DNA of 64,000 bases, from positions 173,831 through 237,830 of the forward strand of contig JAQFWX010000058.1 in assembly GCA_027605045.1 (NCBI GenBank), given 5' to 3'. Under the pieces are notes generated by a model. That model did not search any database. It was given only the letters and a program-made list of their open reading frames with translations, and was not told the origin of the DNA. Made by a program: the position numbers and the translations under genes. Below are positions 23,616 to 35,837 of the stretch, piece by piece (the stretch's first letter is position 1; each line of letters starts with the position of its first letter). This stretch comes from Phallus indusiatus (taxonomy: Eukaryota > Basidiomycota > Agaricomycetes > Phallales > Phallaceae).

Positions 23616-25319
23616 ATGTTGAGCCTATCAACATTCAATACCACGAACCCAGCATTCCAGCTAGAGTTGAGCGAAAGCAAGTATGGTATTTTCTCTTCTT
23701 TATTGCATTCTTTTTTTTGATGGTGATTTATTAGTCGTTTGCTCTCTTATGCATGCGTTATAGGTTCCGTGCTATACGTTTACGATTATTGTGAGCGTGG
23801 TTGTTTGAACTTTCACCTTTCAATACTCAATTAAAGATCTTAGCATTGACGTTGGACAGAGAAATCGAATTGATTTGGAAACGAAAGTTCACTTTACCAA
23901 CGTTGCTCTATATTTTCTTGCGCTATTCGACATTTTTCGGGATAATATTTACAATAGGTAGGTAAATTAAAGTATTCACTCTGCGCTTTTACATCTAATT
24001 TAAGAATTTCGGTCAGGATCGTTTTTTCCTCATGAATATAAGGTACATGGTACTTTGCCGTTTTTGATTCTGATAAGATAACTCGTTTTTAGCTCTCGTG
24101 AGTAATTCAACACTCGATACTACTGTATCGGAAGCCTAGTTAACAAGCCGTTAGATGCTCGGCGTTGATTGTCATTGCGGGAACGATAGCCCTCTGCATT
24201 ATTTTCAGTGAGCAGTGACCGCCTTACTTATAGTACAAAGTAATCTGTCTCATTAATTCACTTGAGCTATCGATGGTGCGCCCTTATGAAACTTATGCTC
24301 AGCCTGAGGACAGCTGCTGAATATAGCTTTTCTATAGCTATCATATCCCTTCGAATTGTAGCGTTATACAACCGCAATAAATGCATGATAGTTCTCTTGG
24401 CATCGCTGAATATATTACAGATGATCCTCCTTATTTATAGTCAAGGTATCTTGGTCTCGGTCATCCTGTGTTTCAGATGACAGTATTAACAAAATAACCC
24501 GTTTTCTTTCTACTAGTCATCGGGAGTGACGTTAAATTTCTCATAAAGAATGAGAAATGTACGTAATGAATCACGTTCCTAGAATTCAAACTTCTCATCA
24601 ACGGTAGCCCAGTGCGAATTGGACAACAATATCGTTTCGGCAGTTTACAGTAAAAGTTTTACTATTAAATGCTAAACATGATTGATTTTCACACCTTAAT
24701 AGTAATATTATCGTGGATTCCACTCGCTATCGAAACTTCTCTGCTCGGCTTGACTATGTGTCGAATATATTGGTTACGACGGCGCATATCAACCGTACTA
24801 CCACCTTTCCTTCAACTGATCGCACGAGATGGAATGATATATTATGTCGTGATCTGCATGATATATATAATGAACATTTTGAATCACACCGTATGTTTCT
24901 CCCTTTTTCTCACTGGTGGAATAGGCTAAAGAAAATTTCACTGATAGTATAACATAGACGCTTTGAAAATATTCGGAGCATAGTACGCTTGTTCATTCAC
25001 TCAAATATCAATTCTTTAAATCTCATGTATATTAAGTCTTGGAGTATCACTTCTCGTTTTAACAACATGCCGTCTCACACTGAACCTGCAATATCTCGGC
25101 CACTACACCAGTTCTGTCACATCTGGGTACTACGACACCGCAGGACAACGGGCGGACCGCGGTCTATTTACGACCCGTCCTTCTCGATTCAGATTCACAC
25201 CTGTGGATGTTGCTTCGTGGTTGACTGGAGAACGTTGGGGAATGCTTGAAGGTGTTCTCCCGGCTCAGACAATGGGCAACTCAGTGGTAGAACATGTTAT
25301 TAGTGAAATACCGCATTAG
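23616..25319 (+). CDS. DUF6533 membrane protein, array copy B
   Basis: Same exon plan as copy A. Start MLSLSTFNTTNPAFQLELSE, then the membrane segment YACVIGSVLYVYDY, hallmark LTLDREIELIWKRKFTLPTL, LYIFLRYSTFFGIIFTI and LIVIAGTIALCIIF. It continues with AIISLRIVALYNRNKCM, LSWIPLAIETSLLGLTMCRI and FLQLIARDGMIYYVV. The tail RFRFTPVDVASWLTGERWG runs to VVEHVISEIPH, with a TAG stop at 25317-25319. No stop or frameshift was found in the conserved blocks; middle exon joins were inferred by comparing the copies. Function unknown; a recent duplicate of A and C. Confidence 0.7.
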
Positions 25320-26858
25320 TGGCATATCTCTCCATTGTTTGTTGCTAATTATTCAGTTCCCTTTATTGTGACTGCTTAAAATTGTTTTCGCTAAAGCTTT
25401 CTATGTTCCTAATCAGATTCAAATATACATCATGATCTAATTACACCAAGCATTCAAGTTTAGTAGGCTCGAGCTTATAGCCAAAAGCTGACGACGGACA
25501 AAATGTGATATCGATATTGAGATGCAGTATCGTAGTCCACTATAGGCTTTTACTTACGTCTCTTCCTCCACATATTAACACTCAAACCTGCGATGTTCCT
25601 CGTGGTCAAATTCAGCCTCCCAGTGTAGTCAAAGATGTATGACTTAATTACCATCACCTATGACGAACCTCCTATTGAACCTTTCAGCTCCTTTACATTT
25701 CATCCAAATATCAGTGGAGCTATAAAGGTGCTTCGCTTGCAAAATGACTTCTTGTTTTACCCCCCTCGCCTATAAGTCGTCATTGCGTCATTGTTGAGAG
25801 TAAACGGCGTGCAGCACAACTGAAAGCGCCCACGCCTATAGCTAGTTCGCATGGCGCGTCTAAAGTTCAACTTTTTCCTTTAAACTTCAGGTGCGCCTTT
25901 TTATTTGTCTGATTCGTTATATTATAGTTACTCATATAATATATACACCAAACTTTTTCCTTTGAACTTCAGGCTTGCTGCCTTCAGTTGTGCCGGAATA
26001 ATAAAACAGTTGTTAATCATCCCTACTTGAAACTAAAGAAGCGTGTTTGGAAAGCTTTAATACATCGTTAAGGGAACTGCTTCTATCTCTTTAATTTCCC
26101 CCCCTAGACAACGAACGTTATGACAGTTGGGGCGTACTCTATGAATCACCACAGCTGAAAGCACTGCTTTACTGATATACTAGTCATCTGCAAATCATCC
26201 TTTGCCATTATAATTCCAGATACCGCCTCAATGTTCGCGTCCTTAGTACGGGGCAAAAAAGGCTATACGTTAGCGCGTTAGCCATGGAAATCGGATTTCA
26301 GTTTTCTGAAGGTGCACGCAAGATCCTAATAGAAGAGAAGGCAACGCAAATTTCCCTGGACCGTAACGAGCTCCGGAAACTTCCCTAAAAAAAGCGTGGT
26401 GAAGGGGGTGTCGTCGGTTAGAGAAAGCGCGTCGTACGATTCTCCTTACGCCATAAACACTCCCGAATCCACATGTAGTATTCTTTTTCTCGTCAGAATT
26501 TCAACTTTCTCTTCCTTGCCTACTTCGGGAACCTTTTTCTTCCCCATAATTTCATATACGAACATCGAAACCCGCCACATTCTGGCTGCCGTGAGTAAGC
26601 TTTTGTAGCTTTTATTTGATTCATCATTCGCGGATTTGAAATTCGTTATTAGTCAACAAAAGAGAACAATTTCGCGATCACTGATGTTTTCAAAATTTTG
26701 CCTAATAAGTAAGAAACGCTTATATATATATCTGAGCCAGAGCTAAAGATAATGCAACTATTTTGTGCAGCCGATATTTCGTCTATCGATATAGGCCTTA
26801 GATTCTATTTCGAATACACTCGTCAACCATATTAAATATGCATAGCCTCTACGACAGG
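25320..26858. other. Spacer between DUF6533 genes B and C
   Basis: Contains the 3' flank of unit B (to about 25535), the left part of unit C and the 226-bp insertion listed separately. No gene is seen; a short open frame at 26396-26608 is conserved only as repeat sequence. Confidence 0.6.
25791..26016. mobile_element. Small non-autonomous (MITE-like) insertion in unit C
   Basis: Unit A reads GTCATTGCATCATCCCTAC without interruption (about 19817-19837); unit C has 226 extra bases at that point, flanked by TCA on both sides (25788-25790 and 26017-26019). Inside lie near-terminal inverted repeats AGCACAACTGAAAGC (25813-25827) and GCCTTCAGTTGTGCC (25980-25994), matching at 13 of 15 positions. 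There is also an internal direct repeat around CTTTTTCCTTTRAACTTCAG. It has no coding capacity. Size, inverted repeats and the empty site in the paralogous unit fit a MITE; the ends and the 3-bp duplication are tentative. Confidence 0.6.
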
Positions 26859-26866
26859 TATATAAA
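26859..26866 (+). promoter_or_regulatory. TATA box of DUF6533 gene C
   Basis: TATATAAA, 54 bp before the ATG at 26913, same spacing as in copies A and B. Confidence 0.7.
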
Positions 26867-26912
26867 CCTCACTTTGAGAATGTATTGCCCAGTTTCTGGT
26901 CTTGTATAAACT

Positions 26913-28638
26913 ATGTTGAGCACGTCAGCATTCAATGCCACGAACCCAGCATTCCAGCTAGAGTTGAGCGAAAGCAGGTATGGTCTTTTCTCTTCTGTAT
27001 TGCATTCTCTTCTTGATGGTGATTTATTAGTCGTTTGCTCTCTTATGCATGCGTTATAGGTTCTGTACTATACGTTTATGATTATTGTGGGCGTGGCTGT
27101 TTAAACTTGACCGGGGCCTTTGATTGAAAATTGAGATATCCTAGCATTGACGTTGGATAGGGAAATCGAATTAATTTGGAAACGAAAGTTCACTTTACCA
27201 ACGTTGCTTTATATCTTCTTGCGCTATTCGACATTCTTCGAGATAATATTCTCAATAGGTAAGTAAAGCATTCACTCTGCGCTTTACATCTAATCTAAGA
27301 ATTTCGGTCAGGAACGTTTCTTCCTCGTGAATATAAGGTACATAGTACTTTGCCGTCCTTTACTCTGATAAAACAACTCGTTTGTAGCTTTCGTAAGTAG
27401 TCCAACTCTCGGTACTACAGTGCCTAGTTAGCAAGGACGGTAGATGTTCAACGTTGATTGACATTGGGGGAATAATAGCTTACTGTATTTTGTTAGGTGA
27501 GTAATGACCACCTTACTTATAGGACAAAGTATCTGACCCATAAATTCACTTGAGCCATCGGTGGTGCGCCCCTACCAAACTTACGCTCAGCCTGAGGACA
27601 GCCGCTAAAGATAGCTTTTCTATAGCTATCATATCCCTTCGAATCGTGGCGTTATACAACCGCAATAAATGTATAATGGTTCTCTTGGCATCCCTGAATA
27701 CATTACAGATGATACTCCTTATTTATACTCAAGGTATCTTAGTCTCGGTCATTCTGTGTTTTAGATGACAGTTGCTAACAGAAATGACCCGTCTTCTTTC
27801 TACTAGTCATCGGGAATAAGATTAAATTCATCAAGAATGAGAAATGTATGTAGTGAATCACATTCCTGGAATTTAACCTTCTCATCAACGATCCGTGTCC
27901 ATTCATAATTATTGTTACTAGCCCAGTGCGAATTGGACGAGAACATTGTTTCTTCAATTTACAGTATTTCGCGCGTTTTACTAATGCTAAATGATTGATT
28001 TTCACGCCTTAATAGCACGACTATCGTGGATTCCACTCGCTATTGAAACCTTTCTGCTCAGTTTGACTATGTGTCGAATATGTTGGTTACGACGGCGCAT
28101 ACCAAACGCACCACCCTTCCTTCAACTAATCGCACGAGATGGAATCATGTATTATGTCGTGATTTGTATGATATATATTACCAACATTCTGAACCATTCG
28201 GTATGTTTCTCCTCCCTCCCTTTTCTCAGTGGAAAAAAACGTTTGCTAAAGATAATTTCACTGATAGTATAACATAGACGCTTTGAAAATAGTCGGAATA
28301 TAGTACGTCTTTTTCATCCATTCAAAATATCAATTTTTTTTATCTGTTAAACCAGTCTTGGAGTATCACTTCCCTCCTTAACAACATGTCGTCTCACACT
28401 GAACTTGCAATATCTTGGCCACTGCACCAGTTCTGTGACATATGGGTACTATGACACCACAGGAGAACGGACGAACCGCAACCTATTTACGACCCGTCCT
28501 TCCCGATTCAGGTTCACGCCTGTGGATGTTGGTTCATGGCTGACCGGAGAACGTTGGGGGATGCTTGAAGGTTTTACCCCAGCGCCGACAATGGACAACT
28601 CAGTGGTAGGACATGCTACTAGTGTAACTGGCATATGA
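26913..28638 (+). CDS. DUF6533 membrane protein, array copy C
   Basis: Start MLSTSAFNATNPAFQLELSE, membrane segment YACVIGSVLYVYDY, hallmark LTLDREIELIWKRKFTLPTL and the later block AIISLRIVALYNRNKC. It continues with LSWIPLAIETFLLSLTMCRI, FLQLIARDGIMYYVV and the tail RLTLNLQYLGHCTSS to FRFTPVDVGSWLTGERWG, ending VVGHATSVTGI at 28638. The intron before the hallmark exon differs from the other copies (GACCGGGGCCTTTGATTG), but its CCTAG acceptor is kept. The arginines and acidic residues around the hallmark are unchanged between copies. The conserved blocks are free of stops, so the gene is probably intact. Function unknown. Confidence 0.7.
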
Positions 28639-28845
28639 TTATCTCTGCAATGTTCGATGCTAATTCAGTTCTCTTCATTGTGGTACTGCTTAGAATTGTT
28701 TTCGCTAAAGCTTTCTATGTTCCTAATCAAATTCAAATATGCATCTAATGATACCAAGCATTTACATAGTAGGCTCGAGCTTATGGCCAAAAAAGCTGAC
28801 GACGGACAAAACCAAAACGTGAGATCAATATCGAGATGAGGTCAC

Positions 28846-30757
28846 ACGATATTAGAATTCGGAGGCCGGTGTCAAAATCGAGTCAGTATCAATAAAAATT
28901 GTTGAATTGGTTGGTCAAGTCCTCTCCGATCGGGTTAACTCCCGGAGTAAATCTGGAGGAACCATTTATCAAGAAAATAGAACAAGACATTTTCAACATA
29001 AACGTCTCTTTGGAGACTATCTATTCAGACAGATCATTCGGAATTCATTTGTTACTACCTGACAGCCTAAGCAAATGCTAAACACATTTGGCATTGATCA
29101 TCTATTAAATGTATCGCCATAAGCTTAAACAGGTTATACCATTAATTCAGAATTGTCTACTACAGTAGTATATAATCAATATTGAGCTATATGAGCTAGG
29201 TACGCGTTGCATGTTCTTGCTTTTGACAAAACAAAACTTCAAATTACCGCAAATTAAATGTCGTAGAAACGATTTATCTGCGATTATTCTCAGATTCTCC
29301 GACTCAAGTTACCATGTAATATGTTGCGCCGGTCAAGCATGAAAGAAAGGAGGGCAGAAAGTAGACTGTTTGAATCTGAATGCAATTTTGAATAGTAGTA
29401 GTGTGAATTCTGCTTGAGTCTACTATGCTTCTAAGGAGCTAACAAATATGCATATAAGAACATTTCGCTCAGCATTATTTTCCGATTCGGAAACTGAGTT
29501 CAGAGTCCAACGAGATTCTCGAGTCCCGACTGGTCATTGGTCCAATCAGTTGTTTCTGGGCGCTTGGCGGGGTTGTTGTCGCTCCGCTCCAATGTCCATG
29601 TCCTCCGCTTGTCGTCCTCTCCTTGTCATTCATTACCTTCTGTTCTCCAGCTTCGATTGGAAATAAGAACATCAGTTGAATGCTTTTATCGCCTTGCCAG
29701 CTTACCATGTGAACACGTATCGAGTTCCGTCACGAAAGTAGAGCCCTCCGGTATGTAATCCCGATTCCCATTATTCCCGGAGCCCCCTTGCACATTTTCC
29801 GATGTGTAACACAGTAGATCATCGAAAAAAAGGAACGAAATGCAGCCAGAGCATCTACTGTTTTCCCGACTAACTCGTAAGATAATTAGCCTAACGGGTT
29901 TCTCTAAATTGTTTTCTTCTCGACGGACACACCTTGTACTAAGAGTAGTAGCGATGTCGGCGTTGACGCGCGGATCGAATAAGCATCATTATGCAACGCT
30001 TAGTTATTCATATACTTTATGCGTTGTGTTTGCAATACCGTTTTTTCAAAATGGCTAATTTAGGCAACACGTCCGTTGAATTGGGTATAATCTTATGTGT
30101 AATTCTCATTGGTTCAGAGCTTTGACCATCAGATTTAGATTCAACAAAGATAAAGATATCGTTAGACCCACATTTTGATTAGCCTTCAATGGTAAAAGGA
30201 ACAAGAAGTGCCAACATTGGTCCTGATATTCTTACCCTCGAAGACTATTTTTTTTTCCAAGACTTACAAACACCTTCAAGTTCAACCGGAAAAGATGACC
30301 AAGCCTTCGATCATTCAAATTGGCCAGGAATAACTCACATATCTGGCTCTTGTACATGATTGCTGTCAACCAATAATCGATAGGTCCTTGGCGGTCACAT
30401 TGTAATAACATCAACAGCCGAACCTAATTCGGCCCGTGGCTAACGACTGTACAGCCTAGTGTCAGTTGAATGCTCTCAAACGAGATTACCCAGAGTTGAT
30501 TATCATCTGCGTCCATTTTTTTTGGTACTACACGCGAACTCGCCGAGTTTTTCCGCTTGTCAGTATGGTCCTTGATTCGACAACTCTATTGGATTTACGT
30601 TTCGCTTCAGCCATTAGCCAGTCTTATGGGCAGAATATAACCCGTGCCTTTGCAAGATATTTAAAGGGCTAGTTGACTTCAGATGGCTTGACGTTCTCTT
30701 TTTTCTTACAGTGTAAATTTTCTTCCGTCACCAAGTCTCTTCCTCCTTGCGTGAAGC
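28846..30757. other. Intergenic stretch right of the array
   Basis: About 1.9 kb without a convincing gene. Short open frames on both strands around 29448-29758, 29840-30058 and 30232-30672 have no family motifs and no plausible exon chain. No repeat shared with the array was seen. Confidence 0.5.
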
Positions 30758-32417
30758 ATGGTCAGGATCTTAAGTATCCTCCATTTAACCGCTCAGTCGG
30801 AAGCAGCGTATTTGTATGTCCTTTTCTTTTCTTCTCTTTCATTTTTCAATTTTCACCCATTAAAACAGTCGCTTGCTCTCTTATGCATGCACCATGTCTG
30901 CGGTGTTATATATTTATGATTATTGTACGCGCGCAAACATTCTCGAAATCCGACAGTTGTAAAAAGAGACTCACGGATGAAACATTAGTATTGACCTTCA
31001 AGAGAGAGGTTGAATTAATTTGGAAGCGACGATTGACGCTTCCGACGTTGCTTTATATATTTCTGCGTTATTTGTCATTTTTCAATATGATTTTCTGGCC
31101 AGGCGAGTCTGATTCATAACGTCTTCATTTTACATTTACATAACACTAACTTTCGGATATCCAGGTCCTTTCTTTCCTCCTACACCTGTGGTAAGCTTTT
31201 TGTCGCTATTATATATGTATCTTCATGTGCGTTTTTACAGGTGTCGTATGTTCTTTCCTTATTGATTGTGGTAACGTTCTGGATAAACGTTGAGTTTCAG
31301 TTGCCGGGCGTTAACTCTAATCGTAGGAATCACAAACTTTTGCATCATCTTTTGTGCGTTTAACCACGAAACATATCATATGAAACCAGCTTCTCATCAC
31401 CTATAATGTTTAGCCATCAGTGGTATGCGTCGTCAAAACTTATGTTTTTTAGTTGAACCAATTCATCAAATTTGCTAGCTATAATGTCTCTCCGAGTTTT
31501 GGCGCTATACGATCGAACCAAATTCATGGCAATCGCTCTGGGTTGTCTCAATCTCGCTCAGATAACTGTGGCTGTTGCATTTTATGTTTTGCGCAAGAGG
31601 AATCAGGTTTTCTTAGCGGGAATAGAAGTTAGTACTGTCAACGTGATCGATACTGAGAGGTGTGAGTATCAAATTTTTTCCTTCGCTGTCGATTTTACGC
31701 TGAAATGTATTCCATCAGTTTGCCATTTCTATAACAACTCAAACTTTGCCTCTTCGTCGGTGTTTTTATGTAAGTATATTTTTTTGTTTCATAGTATATA
31801 ACTTTATAACGATTACTGATATAAACATTGAATCACCAGCATGCGTGTGGTGGATTCCTCTTACAGTTGATACCATTCTCTTCTTTTGCACACTTGTTCA
31901 ATTATATCGCCTCCGGAAGCGGATCAGCTCGCCTTCACCTCTCCTTCAATTGATTAGGCGGGACGGGATCTTCTATTATATCGTGATCTGCGTCGTATAC
32001 GTGCTCAACATTCTCAACCATTGTGTACGTTTCTCCTCCCGGTTCTTTCGTTGGTTCTACCCCCCAATAAGCGATATCTACTCATTGGCAGGTTAACGTC
32101 GATGTGCTAAAATTAGCAGGACCAAAGTACGCTGAATATGCCTCAAATAAAGTCTTGAAATACTGAGCTCGATTCATTTATAACATAGTTTGGGAGTAGT
32201 ACTTCCGGCCTCGACTGCTTGTAGGCTCACGTTGAACTTGCAAGATCTCTCGTCAGACTCAGACTCTCAAGCTGATTATGATCACTCGAGATATCACAGA
32301 GGGGAAACGGAAATGGGTATGTTCACTACCCTCTCCGGAAGGTTTACACCCGTGAATCCGGACGCTTGGTTGACTGGGGAGCGATGGGGTGAACCTAACT
32401 GCAAAGAGTCGAATTGA
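30758..32417 (+). CDS. DUF6533 membrane protein, diverged array copy D
   Basis: Same exon plan as copies A-C but clearly older. Start MVRILSILHLTAQSEA at 30758, GTATTTG donor, then RLLSYACTMSAVLYIYDY. After a GTACGC intron the hallmark LTFKREVELIWKRRLTLPTL is followed by LYIFLRYLSFFNMIFWPGPFFPPTP. Later blocks are AIMSLRVLALYDRTKFM, WWIPLTVDTILFFCTLVQL, LLQLIRRDGIFYYIV and the tail RLTLNLQDLSSDSDSQAD to FTPVNPDAWLTGERWGEP, stop at 32417. Multi-spanning membrane protein, function unknown. The TATA box of copies A-C is not found here, so its promoter has diverged. Middle exons between about 31200 and 31470 are uncertain. Confidence 0.7.
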
Positions 32418-33807
32418 AATGAAGTTGTACGGGGATACCGGGAAAGCGCAGAGTGTAGGTAGTATTATTCGTGGAGTATCTGATTAGTACATAAATGGAT
32501 GCTGAGTAATTTATTTTTTCATTTACTAACAATCAGTTTATAACGTTAGACAGTTAGACTAGATGAAATACTATGAAATGATGGTAAGGAGCTTCCGAAG
32601 TATGGAAAACAACACTTGGAAACCATCGGAGTCTTTATCTGGTGTCAGATAGTCGCCACATTCTAGCCGCGGCGCCGCCTCTACCTTCGTTTCCATTGAT
32701 GGTTGGAGCCCACAGCGCCACATTCGGAACAGATACCACGGTAGGGTTTATCCCCTTTTACTAAGTGGTCAACAAAGACCGATTGTGGTTGTGGAGAAGG
32801 TTCTAAGCGTGCATGCCCCGCTATGACTTCTGAATTAGTTTATTTATTTAAGGCATGAATGTGCGACCCCGCTTGATATTATTTCTCATTTTTGTTTAGA
32901 AGCGCAGGAGAACAATATTTCGCCAAAAAGCGACTTCTATCAGAATATCTAGTTGCACATTCTGCAGTCTGTGATTCGGAAAGATACGTTTGTCGGACGG
33001 TCGATCAGATCGTACTTAAACAGCGGGACCAATAATACGGGTATAATTGACCAGCCTACTAGTTATTACTGTCATCACTGACCGGGAAGTCACTAGAATC
33101 ACTACGAGTGAACTTGAACGGTTCAACGAGACCGTATAATTAGGATCGACCTAAACCAAGGATAGAAAGAACGAAGATATAACATAAATGAAAGTAGCAC
33201 GGCTGGGAGTGTTAAGACCAAACTCAGGGGTATTCGGTTTTTCATGAAGTTGCAGTCTTTAAAGAAATGAATTATCCACGGCTTCTAGTACAACAACGAA
33301 ACAGGACCAAGGAGGGCGTGGTAATACTTATTGAACTCAATTATCTCTCGAATGTTGGACCCCCCATCTCCTTCGGAATAGGTTATACGAACCTATCACG
33401 AATCATCGGTACATGTCATCGGTACATGTGAGATCACCAAAGGCACCCCGCCACGGTCTCATCAAGCCGCCCACTTTCTCCCCGCCGAATGGAACAATCG
33501 ACTGTTAGAAGTCGAACAGATAACGATTGTTCATAGCAGCTCATAGCCCACAAACCATAAGCAGCGACGACTCTTATTAAAGTTCCCTGACTCAACTTGT
33601 AAAGGATTTTAACGGAACTATGACTTACCAGTGATTAGTGGCAGAGCGTGAAACACGGCGCAATTTCCCGTTTTGGTAACTCCCGGCTGTGAAAAGCCTA
33701 GGACTTTGTAGTGGGCGGCCAATGTTCATCCAAGAGGTTAAATGAGGCCTGAGACCGGTACTTAGACGTCTCATGTTTCTTCTCTCCAAATACCTCGAAC
33801 TTAGACA
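32418..33807. other. Intergenic stretch
   Basis: About 1.4 kb with no gene recognised. It includes a direct doubling ATCGGTACATGTCATCGGTAC near 33405-33428. The right end should contain the promoter of the next DUF6533 gene. Confidence 0.5.
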
Positions 33808-35562
33808 ATGTCCTTCAGTTCTGATTATGCCGCTTTCATCTTAGAGGAGGAGAATGAGTAAAATCTTTTGTTTTGTTTTCGAATGATAGACTTCTGACCT
33901 TGTTTGTTAGCTTGGCAATCCGTTTCCTCCTCTATAGTGCTATTGGTAAATAAAACATTACTCCTTATGTTCGACAAGGGATATTGATTGAGATATACGT
34001 ACCAAGTTTTGCTGTTCTGGGATTCACTATGCACGTTCGATGTAGAGGTTAAGATTATCTGGAGAACAAAATTCACCTTGGGGGCTTGGTTTTACCTCAT
34101 CACCCGTTACGGGACTTTACTCTCTTTGGTCATCGACTTCTTCAGTTTTTATTTACCATCCAGGGTGCGTGTAGAAGGTTGTGACGTCTAATTCAAATAC
34201 ATGCTCAGGCTTATCCTATATGTTTTCAACCATACAGTATTTTGCAAGCTCACGTTCTCTAGTCCTATGGTCCTTCGTCTTATACAAAAATTTCATGTGG
34301 TTTACAGTAATTGCATCGTTTTGGACACTGTCGCGTCATGGACAACAATCATCCTCACCCTTGGTTTTCACGGTATGCGCGTATTTCAGATCTCCGCTCT
34401 CGCCTGTCGCGCTCATGGAGGAAAAGGATTGTTAACTTTACGCACCTACGCGATATCTGGTCGAAAACTCTACGTTCTTGTACCGCTGCTGGCTATCTAC
34501 ATTGGCCGCTTCGTGGAACAAGTGATTTCATTCGCTGTGAGGATACACATGTTCTTTCGACTTTGCGCCGGTCTGTAAATGTCTAACCTCAATACCTTTC
34601 AGACTGTCATATCCTTTTGTAAATCGCCTTCCCAAAAGCTGATTGACGACAATATCAGGTACGAAACGTTTCACTCCTTGTTGTTTATCTGACTTTCAAA
34701 TCACAGAGGTAGATAAAAAACCAGTCCATTTTTGACTTGCCTGATTGTCACTCAAATACTACAGAAAATATAGCTAACACAGTTTTCAATCTCACGGCCG
34801 AAAGTATTGCTTTCGTCGTAACGACCCACGCGACTTATGGCAATTGGTCCTTTTTTCGAAAACAAGGATCTGGAAGTGCGGACAAAAACCTCAGCACAAT
34901 GATTTTTGAGCAGGGTGCTATAACTTACGGGTACGCTCTCAGAGGAGAGAACCTATTCTGATGCTAACCCGAAGCTGTAGAATAATTGTAATGATCCCTG
35001 TCGTAACGAAAATTTTAACGAAGGCAAGAACTGAATTACTCCTTTTTTCAAATTCCTTCTAACACGATATTTAGATATTTCCAGAAAGGGTATATATCTT
35101 TATATGTAGCTTGTCTTGTGCTCGTATTTACTAACTCTATTTCTGAGGCTGACGTTATAACATCTGCGCTACCCTTTTCATCAATGTAAGTCCATGATTC
35201 ATCTTTCCCTCTCATAATGATATGTATGAATATATACGAGCAGATTACCAACTATAGTGACCTGTCGCTTTTTTCTATCTCTTCGGCGACGAAACTTGCA
35301 TCGTATATCGCTCAGTAGGCCATATAGCCTCAGAATGACCGAGCTGCAGTTCGGGCGATTCTCCACATCTCAGCCTCGATCTCAGTCTCGGTCTCGGTCT
35401 AATCAGAGTTGGAGATCTCGATCTCGGGCTGCGACTATATCATCTATTCAGCAACAGATTATAAACGAGTTTGGCGATCCCGAGCTTACTGCACCAGAAA
35501 CAGACCCGGTCTATGCATCCCTATTAGCGATGTCACCAGTGCAAGAGGAAGCGGACGCCTAG
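33808..35562 (+). CDS. DUF6533 membrane protein, copy E (Ser/Arg-tailed)
   Basis: Start MSFSSDYAAFILEEENE, then after a GTAAAA intron LAIRFLLYSAI. The hallmark exon reads TYQVLLFWDSLCTFDVEVKI and IIWRTKFTLGAWFYLITRYG. Later blocks are SWTTIILTLGFH and LTLRTYAISGRKLYVLVPLL with IGRFVEQVISFAV. The cytoplasmic tail is TELQFGRFSTSQPRSQSRSR, then WRSRSRAATISSIQQQI, and ends PVQEEADA. It is a close paralogue of the minus-strand gene at 44353-46089 and belongs to a different subgroup from copies A-D. Relative to that paralogue one extra base occurs at the start of the hallmark exon near 33998, so either the acceptor differs or the copy is damaged there. Confidence 0.65.
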
Positions 35563-35837
35563 GTTTAAACGAGAAAAGCGACTGGACAGGGATTTCGTTC
35601 TAATAATTTATTTGTCGTAATATTTATTAGTTTTCTTTGAGCTGGCTCAAATCGTATGAGTGCAGCATAACGATGACGCGGACGTTGTACTTTATACCTG
35701 ACAACATTCATGACTTGTCAGAGTTCTCATTCATTAATCTCCATACATCAATTCATTCATTACACTAAAATATATTCCAAAAATACATGTTGCGTCATAA
35801 AAAAATCAAACGGAAATAAAAAAATACAAACATATGT

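Larger units (their letters stand above)
22445..25535 (+). repeat. Segmental duplication unit B (about 3.1 kb)
   Basis: Second direct unit. Its left end is the internal TAATACATCGCTAAGGGAA sequence of the unit rather than the true left end, so about 300 bp of the unit start are missing. It resembles units A and C from about 22773 onward, including the TATA box and gene, and keeps the 3' flank (GTTTTCGCTAAAGCTTTCTA) that unit C also has. Confidence 0.85.
25540..28845 (+). repeat. Segmental duplication unit C (about 3.3 kb)
   Basis: Third and most complete unit: it has both the left landmark (CTTTTACTTACGTCTCTTCC, matching 19580) and the right flank (AGTAGGCTCGAGCTTATGGC, matching 25462). Its extra length is explained by the 226-bp insertion at 25791-26016. 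After about 28845 similarity to the other units stops. Confidence 0.85.
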
